DNA of 47,475 nucleotides, taken from VRUE01 sp035712345. GTDB lineage: Bacteria; Actinomycetota; Thermoleophilia; Solirubrobacterales; 70-9. How positions within the stretch are numbered: position 1 is the stretch's first letter; every line of letters starts with the position of its first letter. Shown here piece by piece: positions 23,335-30,474 of the stretch. The position numbers were made by a program, and so were the translations under genes. Where the stretch lies: NCBI GenBank assembly GCA_035712345.1, contig DASTAY010000054.1:1-47475 (forward strand), in the 5' to 3' direction. The notes beneath the pieces are model-generated. The model ran no database searches. It was given only the letters and a program-made list of their open reading frames with translations, and was not told the DNA's origin.

Positions 23335-23889
23335 ATGCGGGTGCTCGGCATCTCCGGGAGCCTGCGGGCGGACTCCCACAACAGCGCCCTGCTGCGGGCG
23401 GCTGCCGAGCGGCTGCCCGCGGGGGCCGCGCTGATCCCCTACGAGGGGCTCGCCGAGATCCCGCCATACGACGAGGACGTCGAACTCGACGGCGTGCCAG
23501 AGCCGGTGCGCGAGCTGCGACAGGCGGTCGCCGAGGCCGACGCGGTGCTGATCGCCACTCCCGAGTACAACCACTCGATCCCCGGCCAGCTCAAGAACGC
23601 CCTCGACTGGGTCTCGCGCCCGGCAGGGCAGAGCGCCCTCAACAGCACCCCTGCAGCGGTCATCGGCGCCTCCACCGGCATGTTCGGCGCCGTCTGGGCG
23701 CAGGCCGAGCTGCGCAAGGTGCTCGGCGCCCTCGGCGGCCGCGTCGTCGAGGCCGAGCTCCCCGTCGCCCACGCCCACCAGCTGCGCGACGGCGACCGCC
23801 TGGAGCTCCCACCCGAGCAGGCCGAGCAGCTGGAGGAGATCCTCGCCGAGCTCGTCGCCGCCGCCGAGCGCGAGCTGGTCGCTGCCTAG
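23335..23889 (+). CDS. NADPH-dependent FMN reductase
   Basis: 184 residues. Flavodoxin-like fold that binds FMN and uses NAD(P)H to reduce quinones, azo compounds or metals. The phosphate loop GISGSLRADSHNSALLR (5-21) and ATPEYNHSIPGQLKNALDW are diagnostic of the family. It is co-transcribed with yceI. Its TAG stop overlaps the stop of the convergent TrhA gene (CTAG at 23886-23889). Confidence 0.9.
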   Translation: MRVLGISGSLRADSHNSALLRAAAERLPAGAALIPYEGLAEIPPYDEDVELDGVPEPVRELRQAVAEADAVLIATPEYNHSIPGQLKNALDWVSRPAGQSALNSTPAAVIGASTGMFGAVWAQAELRKVLGALGGRVVEAELPVAHAHQLRDGDRLELPPEQAEQLEEILAELVAAAERELVAA

Positions 23890-24590
23890 GACGCCGGCAG
23901 GGCGAAGAAGGCGATAGCCGCAAAGTGGGCGGCTGCTGCGGCGATGACGAGGGCGTGGAAGACCTCGTGGTAGCCGAAGACGCGGGGGCTGGGGTTCGGT
24001 CGCTGGGTCGCGTAGACGACGGCCCCTGCCGTATACAGGAGCCCGCCCGCGGCGACCAGCAGCGTCCCGGCGACGCCCATGTCGTTCCACAGACCCGGGA
24101 AGGCAACCGCGGCGACCCAGCCCAGCGAGAGGTAGATCAGCGCCGCGACCCATTTCGGGTGGTCGATCCAGACCATCTCGACGATCGCGCCGGCGATCGC
24201 GCCGATCCAGACGACGACGAGGATCGCGTCGGCCAGGGCGCCGTTGAGGACAAGCAGGGCGAAGGGCGTGTAGGTGCCGGCGATGAGGAAGAAGATCATC
24301 GAGTGGTCGAGGCGGCGCATCCAGCGGCGCGCTTCGGGGCGCTTCCAGTCCACCCGGTGGTAGAGGGCGCTGGTGCCGAGCAGCGCCGAGAGGCTGACCG
24401 CGTAGATCGCGACGGCTAGGGTCGCCTTCGGCGTCTTCGCGGCGACGATCAGGCCGGCCCCGAGAACCAGCGAGACGAAGAAGGCCCACTCGTGCGAGAC
24501 GCCGCGCAGCCGCGGCTTGACCGCGGCGATCGCCTCCGATGCAACTTCCTTTGCAGATTCGGCCTTTTCGGCCGCCCTCGCCCGCACCAT
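23886..24590 (-). CDS. Hemolysin III / TrhA family (PAQR-like) membrane protein
   Basis: 234 residues with seven hydrophobic helices. Family residues are present: ALYHRVDWKRPEARRWMRRLDHSMI, with the Ser-x3-His and His-Asp/Ser pattern, and FHALVIAAAAAH near the end, which supply metal ligands in this PAQR-related group. A charged N-terminal helix of about 30 residues (RAAEKAESAKEVASEAI) precedes. TrhA members adjust membrane lipid energetics in bacteria; haemolysis is not established for this one. ATG at 24590 has no clear ribosome site. Confidence 0.87.
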   Translation of the reverse strand: MVRARAAEKAESAKEVASEAIAAVKPRLRGVSHEWAFFVSLVLGAGLIVAAKTPKATLAVAIYAVSLSALLGTSALYHRVDWKRPEARRWMRRLDHSMIFFLIAGTYTPFALLVLNGALADAILVVVWIGAIAGAIVEMVWIDHPKWVAALIYLSLGWVAAVAFPGLWNDMGVAGTLLVAAGGLLYTAGAVVYATQRPNPSPRVFGYHEVFHALVIAAAAAHFAAIAFFALPAS

Positions 24591-24669
24591 CGTCTTGTCA
24601 CCATAGAGGAGAAAGGCTCGATTTCTGCGGCGTTTGCGGAGTCAATGCTCACAAAGTCTGTCCGACTCG

Positions 24670-24699
24670 TTGACGATCCTGGGCAGCTCCCCCTTAAAA
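24670..24699 (+). promoter_or_regulatory. Promoter of nrdJ
   Basis: TTGACG (24670-24675), 18 bases, TTAAAA (24694-24699), then GAGAGGAG before the ATG at 24721. The leader would be about 15 bases, too short for a cobalamin riboswitch. Confidence 0.55.
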
Positions 24700-24720
24700 C
24701 GCCTCGAGAGGAGAAGTTCG

Positions 24721-27519
24721 ATGTCCCAGACCGCCACCAGTGCTCCGAAAAACGGTCTCAAGGGCCTGGCGATCGAACGCCGTTTCTCCTCCCCGGGGAC
24801 GCACCCGTTCGACGAGATCGAGTGGGAGGTCCGTGACGCCCTGATCGGCGATCCCGCCGCGCCCGCCTTCGAGCAGCGCGGGGTCGAGTTCCCCAAGAGC
24901 TGGTCCCAGAACGCGACCAACATCGTCGCCCAGAAGTACTTCCGCGGGCAGATCGGCAGCCCCGAGCGGGAGGGCTCGGTCAAACAGATGATCGGCCGCG
25001 TCGCGGGGACGATCGCCGGCTGGGGGCGCGAGGGGGGCTATTTCGCCTCCGAGGAGGACGCCGACGCCTTCGAGGCGGAGCTGACCTCGATCCTGCTCAA
25101 CCAGAAGGCGGCCTTCAACTCGCCGGTCTGGTTCAACGTGGGCTTCGAGGAGCGCCCACAGTGCTCGGCCTGCTTCATCCTCAGCGTCGACGACTCGATG
25201 GAGTCGATCCTCGACTGGAACACCAAGGAGGGGATGATCTTCCGCGGCGGCTCGGGCTCGGGGATCAACCTCTCCAACATCCGCGGCTCGGTCGAGCCGC
25301 TCTCCAAGGGGGGCCTGGCCTCCGGGCCGGTCAGCTTCATGCGCGGCGCCGACGCCTGGGCGGGGACGATCAAGTCGGGCGGCAAGACGCGGCGCGCGGC
25401 GAAGATGGTCGTCCTCGACGTCGACCACCCCGACGTCGAGCACTTCATCTGGTGCAAGGCCAAGGAGGAGGAGAAGGCGGGCGCGCTGCGCGACGCCGGC
25501 TTCGACATGTCGATCGACGGCGAGGGCTTCACCTCGATCCAGTACCAGAACGCCAACAACTCCGTGCGGGTGACCGACGAGTTCATGGAGGCGGTCGAGG
25601 CCGGCGAGGACTGGTCGCTGAAGGCTCGCACCACCGGCGAGGCGACGAAGACGCTGCCGGCCCGCGAGCTGATGGACCAGATCGCCGACGCCGCCTGGCG
25701 CTGCGCCGACCCCGGCGTCCAGTACGACACGATCATCAACCGCTGGCACACCTGCCCGGAGTCGGGGCGGATCAACGCCTCCAACCCCTGCAGCGAGTAC
25801 ATGCACGTCGACGACTCGGCCTGCAACCTGGCCTCGCTCAACCTGATGAAGTTCCGCCGCGAGGACGGCAGCTTCGACATCGCGGACTTCGAGCACGCGG
25901 TCGACATCGTCTTCCTCGCGCAGGAGATCCTCGTCGGCTTCTCCAGCTACCCGACCGAGAAGATCGGCGAGAACGCCAACGCCTTCCGCCAGCTCGGCCT
26001 CGGCTACGCCAACCTCGGCGCCCTGCTGATGTCTGACGGCCTCCCCTACGACTCCGACGAGGGCCGCAACGTCGCCGCCGCGATCACGGCGCTGATGACC
26101 GGCCGCGCCTACCGCCAGTCGGCCGAGATCGCCGCCGGGGCGACTGGGCCATACGACGAGTACGAGAAGAACCGAGAGGCCCACAACGGGGTCATGCGGA
26201 TGCACCGCGACGCCGCCTACGACATCGACGCCGAGGGCATCAAGGCCGACCTGCTCGCCGCCGCCCAGCGCGCCTGGGACGAAGCGGTCGAGCTCGGCGA
26301 GGAGCACGGCTACCGCAACGCGCAGGCGACGGTGCTGGCGCCGACCGGGACGATCAGCTTCCTGATGGACTGCGACACGACCGGGATCGAGCCCGACTTC
26401 TCGCTGGTCAAGTTCAAGGAGCTGGTCGGCGGTGGGCAGATGACGATCGCCAACCGCTCGGTGCCGCTGGCGCTGGGCACGCTCGGCTACTCCGAGGCCG
26501 AGATCGACCAGATCAACGCCTACATCACCGAGAAGGCGACGATCGTCGGCGCCCCCGGGCTCAAGGACGAGCACCTGCCGGTCTTCGACGTCGCGGTCGG
26601 CGAGCGGGCGATCTCCCACACCGGCCACATCGACATGATGGCGGCGACCCAGCCGTTCATCTCCGGCGCGATCTCGAAGACGGTCAACCTGCCCGAGAGC
26701 GCCACGATCGAGGACATCGCCGACGCCTACACGCGCGGCTGGAAGGGCGGCCTGAAGGCGCTGGCGATCTACCGCGACGGCTCCAAGACCGCGCAGGCGC
26801 TGCGCACCGACGCCCAGGACAAGGCCGAGGAGGAGGTCGTCGCCGCGCCGCCGGAGCGCCGCCGGATGCCGCGCGAGCGCGAATCGATCACCCACAAGTT
26901 CTCGATCGCCGGCCACGAGGGCTACATCACCGCCGGCAAATACGACGACGGCTCGGTCGGCGAGATCTTCCTCACCGACATCGGCAAGGAGGGCTCGACG
27001 ATGCGGGGGCTGATGAACGCCTTCGCGACGGCGATCTCGCTCGGCCTCCAGTACGGCGTGCCGCTGGAAGACTTCGTGCGCAAGTTCAGCTACATGCGCT
27101 TCGAGCCGGAGGGCATCACCGGCAACCCGGAGATCCCCTTCGCCAAATCGCTGCCCGACTACATCATGCGCTGGGTCGCGAGCCGCTTCATCGAGGACAC
27201 CGACACGCTCGAGGAACTGGGGATCATGACCCAGGAGGTACGGGCCAAACAGGAGGCGGAGACCTCGCAGCTCGGTCTCGGCATCGCCACCGACACGGCC
27301 GGCCCCGCCAACGGCGGCAACGGGCACGCCAAGCCGGGGAACGGCGGCGGCGAGTCGGTCCCGGCGGCGACGGCCTTCACCGAAACCCCCCCGGTCGTCC
27401 CCGCAAAGATGTCCGGCCTCGACCTCGGCCCCGCCTGCGAGCAGTGCGGCGGCATGATGCAGCGCACCGGCTCTTGCTACACGTGCAGCTCCTGCGGCAA
27501 CAACACCGGCTGCGGCTGA
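24721..27519 (+). CDS. nrdJ: Vitamin B12-dependent (class II) ribonucleotide reductase
   Basis: 932 residues. It reduces ribonucleotides to deoxyribonucleotides using adenosylcobalamin, independently of oxygen. The start MSQTATSAPKNG has GAGAGGAG upstream; a longer frame is not needed. Features include the QKYFRGQIG N-terminal region, CSACFILSVDDS, GGSGSGINLSNIRGS, and the active-site NPCSE (355-359, Asn355/Cys357/Glu359). The C-terminal Cys-rich tail (EQCGGMMQRTGSCYTCSSCG) is where thioredoxin-type reductants act. No NrdR box or other RNR subunit is seen here. It is monocistronic and followed by a long inverted repeat. Confidence 0.95.
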   Translation: MSQTATSAPKNGLKGLAIERRFSSPGTHPFDEIEWEVRDALIGDPAAPAFEQRGVEFPKSWSQNATNIVAQKYFRGQIGSPEREGSVKQMIGRVAGTIAGWGREGGYFASEEDADAFEAELTSILLNQKAAFNSPVWFNVGFEERPQCSACFILSVDDSMESILDWNTKEGMIFRGGSGSGINLSNIRGSVEPLSKGGLASGPVSFMRGADAWAGTIKSGGKTRRAAKMVVLDVDHPDVEHFIWCKAKEEEKAGALRDAGFDMSIDGEGFTSIQYQNANNSVRVTDEFMEAVEAGEDWSLKARTTGEATKTLPARELMDQIADAAWRCADPGVQYDTIINRWHTCPESGRINASNPCSEYMHVDDSACNLASLNLMKFRREDGSFDIADFEHAVDIVFLAQEILVGFSSYPTEKIGENANAFRQLGLGYANLGALLMSDGLPYDSDEGRNVAAAITALMTGRAYRQSAEIAAGATGPYDEYEKNREAHNGVMRMHRDAAYDIDAEGIKADLLAAAQRAWDEAVELGEEHGYRNAQATVLAPTGTISFLMDCDTTGIEPDFSLVKFKELVGGGQMTIANRSVPLALGTLGYSEAEIDQINAYITEKATIVGAPGLKDEHLPVFDVAVGERAISHTGHIDMMAATQPFISGAISKTVNLPESATIEDIADAYTRGWKGGLKALAIYRDGSKTAQALRTDAQDKAEEEVVAAPPERRRMPRERESITHKFSIAGHEGYITAGKYDDGSVGEIFLTDIGKEGSTMRGLMNAFATAISLGLQYGVPLEDFVRKFSYMRFEPEGITGNPEIPFAKSLPDYIMRWVASRFIEDTDTLEELGIMTQEVRAKQEAETSQLGLGIATDTAGPANGGNGHAKPGNGGGESVPAATAFTETPPVVPAKMSGLDLGPACEQCGGMMQRTGSCYTCSSCGNNTGCG

Positions 27520-27619
27520 GGGTCTGGGACACGGCGCAAGGCTGCACCCGCGGCTGCGCGCCGTGCAAAGCATTGCCGCTCCGTCGCGTTCACGCCCTCG
27601 CTTGGTCCCAGACCCTCAG
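27516..27619 (+). terminator. Long inverted repeat with inner hairpin after nrdJ
   Basis: CTGAGGGTCTGGGAC (27516-27530), starting at the nrdJ stop, is the exact inverse of 27605-27619. An inner stem CACGGCGC (27530-27537) pairs with GCGCCGTG (27558-27565). The 104-base structure lies between two genes on the same strand. A terminator is likely, but it is larger than needed for that. Confidence 0.6.
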
Positions 27620-27635
27620 TAGCTAAGCTCGGCGA

Positions 27636-28172
27636 ATGAGGATCGTGGGGATTTTCGCTTTGGCAATCGGGGCGATCGTCTCCTCCATGGCTTCTGCCGC
27701 GCCGGTGGAGCCCCGGGTCGTGAGCTGCGCTCCGGGACCGGTCATGATCGGCAGCGGCAAACCGACCTGGCGGCGGGAATCGGTGGTCGCCGGGCCGCTG
27801 GGTATCAGGCGACACCCGCTGCACGACATGTCGCCGTATTCGCCGACCAAGCCGAATGTGCTCGTCACCAAGGCGCCGATCCTTGTCGACGGGAGCGACC
27901 CGGTGACGCTCAGGGTCCCACCGGCACTCGCCGGCCGGGTCTTTCTCTACTACGGCTTTCACCAGGGGCCCGCCGGGAAGCGGTCGACTTCCTTCTATGG
28001 CTTCCCAGGCAGCTCCGCGATCGAATTCCGGCCCTGCACCGACAAGCCGCGCACGGTCTGGCCCGGAGGGTTGCGGATCAAGGGACGCGCACCGGTCCAC
28101 TTGGACGTGACCGTCGAAGGCAACCCGACGCCGATCAGCCTGCCGCTCGGCCGGCCTGGCGTCCGTCCATGA
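27636..28172 (+). CDS. Secreted protein of unknown function
   Basis: 178 residues. A signal peptide (MRIVGIFALAIGAIVSSMASA) is followed by a predicted cut after residue 21 or 22. The mature protein has Cys31 and Cys134, able to form one disulfide, and beta-rich sequence (VTLRVPPALAGRVFLYYGF). No family recognised. It starts 17 bases after the nrdJ inverted repeat and ends 6 bases before the convergent P450 stop. Confidence 0.55.
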   Translation: MRIVGIFALAIGAIVSSMASAAPVEPRVVSCAPGPVMIGSGKPTWRRESVVAGPLGIRRHPLHDMSPYSPTKPNVLVTKAPILVDGSDPVTLRVPPALAGRVFLYYGFHQGPAGKRSTSFYGFPGSSAIEFRPCTDKPRTVWPGGLRIKGRAPVHLDVTVEGNPTPISLPLGRPGVRP

Positions 28173-28178
28173 GAGGGA

Positions 28179-29561
28179 CTAGCCGAGGATGACCCGCGCG
28201 TTGTGGCGCGGGGTCTCGGTGATCGCGCGGCGGAAGACCCGCTCGGGCTTCGGGTCGGCGGGGCGGATCTGGCGGCGACGGACGAGCTCGCGCAGGACGA
28301 CGGTCATCTCGAACTGGGCGAAGGAGGCGCCAAGGCAGCGGCGGACGCCGCCGCCGAAGGGGATCCAGGTGTAGGTGCCGGGCGGCGTCTCGAGGAAGCG
28401 CTCGGGGCGGAAGGCTTCCGGCTCCGGGTAGATCTCGGGGTTGCGGTGCACGAGGTAGACCGAGGGCGTGACGGAGACGCCCGCGGGCAGCTCGTAGCCG
28501 GCGATCTCCACGGGCTCGGTGAGCCGGCGGATGACGATCGAGATCACCGGCCGCAGCCGCAGCGTCTCCTGGATCGTCGCCGTCAGGTAGTCCTCGGACC
28601 CCGACTCGACCTCGCTGCGAAGGCGTTCGAGCTTCTCCGGGTGGCGGCTGAGCCGCTCGACCGCCCAGGCGAGCGAGGTCGCGGTCGTCTCGTGGCCCGC
28701 GACGAGCAGCGTGAGCAGCTCGTCGCGCATCTCCTCGTCGCGCATCGGGCTGCCGTCCTCGTGGCGGGCGGCGACGAGCAGCGAGAGGATGTCGTCGCGC
28801 TGCTCGAGGTCGCCGGAACGGCGGCGCTCGGCGATCTCGCGGTAGATCAACCGGTCGACCCGCTCGATGCGCCGGCGAAACGAGCCCAGGTTGCGGACCC
28901 TGTGCGGTCCGGCCAAGAGCACCGGCAGCAGCAGCCGCGGGTCGGTGGTGAGGTCGAGGAAGTCGCGCAGCGCCTCGCGCAGCTCGGCGAGCTTCTCGCC
29001 CTCGCCGACGCCGAAGACGGTGCGCAGGATGATGTCCAGCGTGATCGCCTGCATGCGCGGCCGCAACTCGTATGGCGTGCCGGTCGGCCAGCTCTCGATC
29101 TCCCGCTCGGCGATCTCGGTCATCGTCCGCTCGTAGCCCTGCATGCGCGCGCCGTGGAAGGGAGGCAGCAGCAGCTTGCGCTGGCTCATGTGCGGCTTCT
29201 CGTCGAGGACGAGAATCGAGTTCGGCCCGAGGAACGTTTCGAGGATCTGGTTCCCCTCGCCCGCGTGGTAGACGGCGGGGTCGCCGGTGAAGACCTGCTT
29301 GACCGCATCGGGGTCGGCCAGCATCACCCAGGTCCCCTCGTAGGCGATCTTCAACCTGAAGACGTCGCCGTAGCGGTCCTGACAGGCGAACAGCATCCGA
29401 CGTGCCTGGCGCGACCAGATCGCCGTCTGCAGCGGACGCGGCAACGGCGGACCGGGTGGGAGGCGGCGAGCCTCCGTCCGAGCGGCCCTCTGCGGTGCGG
29501 TTGTCGTCGCAGCCTCCATTGCGCCGCACATGAAGTTACACCCGAGGGTGGGAGACGCCAT
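28179..29561 (-). CDS. Cytochrome P450
   Basis: 460 residues. Heme monooxygenase. The Pro-rich hinge RRLPPGPPLPRP (32-43), I-helix AGHETT (288-293), ExxR motif ETLR (332-335) and heme loop FGGGVRRCLG (402-411, Cys409 as heme ligand) are all intact. The overall pattern resembles CYP110/CYP4-like bacterial enzymes; the substrate cannot be told. No redox partner genes are adjacent. Start ATG 29561 is used; a later ATG (MEAATTTAPQ) is possible. A TATAAG box on this strand (29579-29584) overlaps the CsoR-type operator shared with the divergent copper module. Confidence 0.93.
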   Translation of the reverse strand: MASPTLGCNFMCGAMEAATTTAPQRAARTEARRLPPGPPLPRPLQTAIWSRQARRMLFACQDRYGDVFRLKIAYEGTWVMLADPDAVKQVFTGDPAVYHAGEGNQILETFLGPNSILVLDEKPHMSQRKLLLPPFHGARMQGYERTMTEIAEREIESWPTGTPYELRPRMQAITLDIILRTVFGVGEGEKLAELREALRDFLDLTTDPRLLLPVLLAGPHRVRNLGSFRRRIERVDRLIYREIAERRRSGDLEQRDDILSLLVAARHEDGSPMRDEEMRDELLTLLVAGHETTATSLAWAVERLSRHPEKLERLRSEVESGSEDYLTATIQETLRLRPVISIVIRRLTEPVEIAGYELPAGVSVTPSVYLVHRNPEIYPEPEAFRPERFLETPPGTYTWIPFGGGVRRCLGASFAQFEMTVVLRELVRRRQIRPADPKPERVFRRAITETPRHNARVILG

Positions 29562-29581
29562 TGTGAGATCAGCACCTTCTT

Positions 29582-29598
29582 ATACCCCCTAGGGGTAT
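29582..29598. promoter_or_regulatory. CsoR-type operator
   Basis: ATACCCC-CTA-GGGGTAT is a perfect 7-3-7 inverted repeat of the form bound by CsoR/RcnR-family repressors. It sits between a TATAAG box facing the P450 gene and a TAGGAT box (29603-29608) facing the DUF4396-CsoR operon, so it can control both directions. Confidence 0.7.
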
Positions 29599-29644
29599 TT
29601 GGTAGGATCGAGTGGCGCCGTTCACTGCTCAGAGGAGACCACGC

Positions 29645-30121
29645 ATGGACTCGACTCACCCCACTCACGCGATGCCGACGGAAGGGGCGGCTCTCACCTC
29701 GGTCGCGATCGCCGCCACGCTGCACTGCCTGACCGGTTGCGCGATCGGCGAGATCGCCGGAATGGCGATCGGCGTCGCCGCAGGATTCTCGAACCTGGGC
29801 ACGGTCATCCTCTCGATCGCGCTCGCCTTCCTCTTCGGCTACGGCCTCACCAGCCTGCCGCTGCTGCGTGCCGGCCTTGCCGTCTCGGCGGTCCTCCCGA
29901 TCGCCCTCGCGTCGGACACGCTCAGCATCGCCACGATGGAGGTCGTCGACAACGCGATCGTCCTCGCGATCCCGGGGGCGATGGAGGCAGGCCTCGGATC
30001 GCTGCTCTTCTGGGGCAGCCTCGCTTTCGCGCTGGTGGTCGCCGGCGTCGTCGCCGTCCCGGTCAATCGTTGGCTGATCGCACGAGGCAGGGGACATGCC
30101 CTCGTCCACGGAGCCCACTGA
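29645..30121 (+). CDS. DUF4396 membrane protein
   Basis: 158 residues; ATG after AGAGGAG. Four hydrophobic helices. The motif ATLHCLTGCAIGEIAGMAIG (His27, Cys28, Cys32) at the start of helix 1 is typical of DUF4396 and could bind copper. A His-rich N-terminus (DSTHPTHAM) precedes. It overlaps the CsoR gene by one base and shares its operator-controlled promoter, which points to a role in copper transport or delivery. The family has no well-established function that I can cite. Confidence 0.75.
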   Translation: MDSTHPTHAMPTEGAALTSVAIAATLHCLTGCAIGEIAGMAIGVAAGFSNLGTVILSIALAFLFGYGLTSLPLLRAGLAVSAVLPIALASDTLSIATMEVVDNAIVLAIPGAMEAGLGSLLFWGSLAFALVVAGVVAVPVNRWLIARGRGHALVHGAH

Positions 30122-30414
30122 TGTCCGCCCCCACCCCGACGCGCGGCTACAGCGCCGACAAGGGCGCTGTGCTGAAGCGCCTGCACCGGATCGAGGGCCA
30201 GGTCCGCGGAGTCGAGCGGATGGTCGACGAGGAGCGCTACTGCATCGACGTCGTCACTCAGGTCACGGCGATCCAAGCCGCCCTGGACAAGGTCGCTCTG
30301 GAGCTGCTCACCGACCACGCCTCGCATTGCGTGCTCGGCGCCGTGCCGGGCGAACAGGCAGAGCGTACCGAGGAGCTGATGGCCGCGGTCAAACGACTCT
30401 TGCGCCACGGCTGA
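30121..30414 (+). CDS. csoR: CsoR-family copper-sensing repressor
   Basis: 97 residues, all-helical DUF156 fold (KRLHRIEGQVRGVERMV). The Cu(I) ligands follow the CsoR spacing exactly: Cys41, 24 residues, His66, 3 residues, Cys70. Members release DNA when Cu(I) binds. The ATG overlaps the preceding stop (TGATG), so it is coupled to DUF4396. A G-tract operator lies upstream of the operon. No CopA or CopZ gene is in the window. Confidence 0.9.
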   Translation: MSAPTPTRGYSADKGAVLKRLHRIEGQVRGVERMVDEERYCIDVVTQVTAIQAALDKVALELLTDHASHCVLGAVPGEQAERTEELMAAVKRLLRHG

Positions 30415-30473
30415 CCAAAGCCGTAGGGGCAAGCAGGTCAAGGACGCAGAGATGCGCCGCCCCACGGCTTTGG
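30415..30473. terminator. Hairpin between convergent csoR and ABC permease genes
   Basis: CCAAAGCCGTAGGGGC (30415-30430) pairs with GCCCCACGGCTTTGG (30459-30473) with one bulged base. It begins directly after the csoR stop and ends one base before the permease stop. Confidence 0.7.
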
Positions 30474-30474
30474 G

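Noticed and set aside
24591..24720. Possible cobalamin riboswitch before the B12-dependent nrdJ
   Set aside because: Only about 130 bases are available, a normal promoter lies at 24670-24699, the leader would be about 15 bases, and no B12-box-like sequence is seen.
24694..27573. 959-residue open frame opposite nrdJ
   Set aside because: Antisense shadow of NrdJ; no recognisable domain and no start context.
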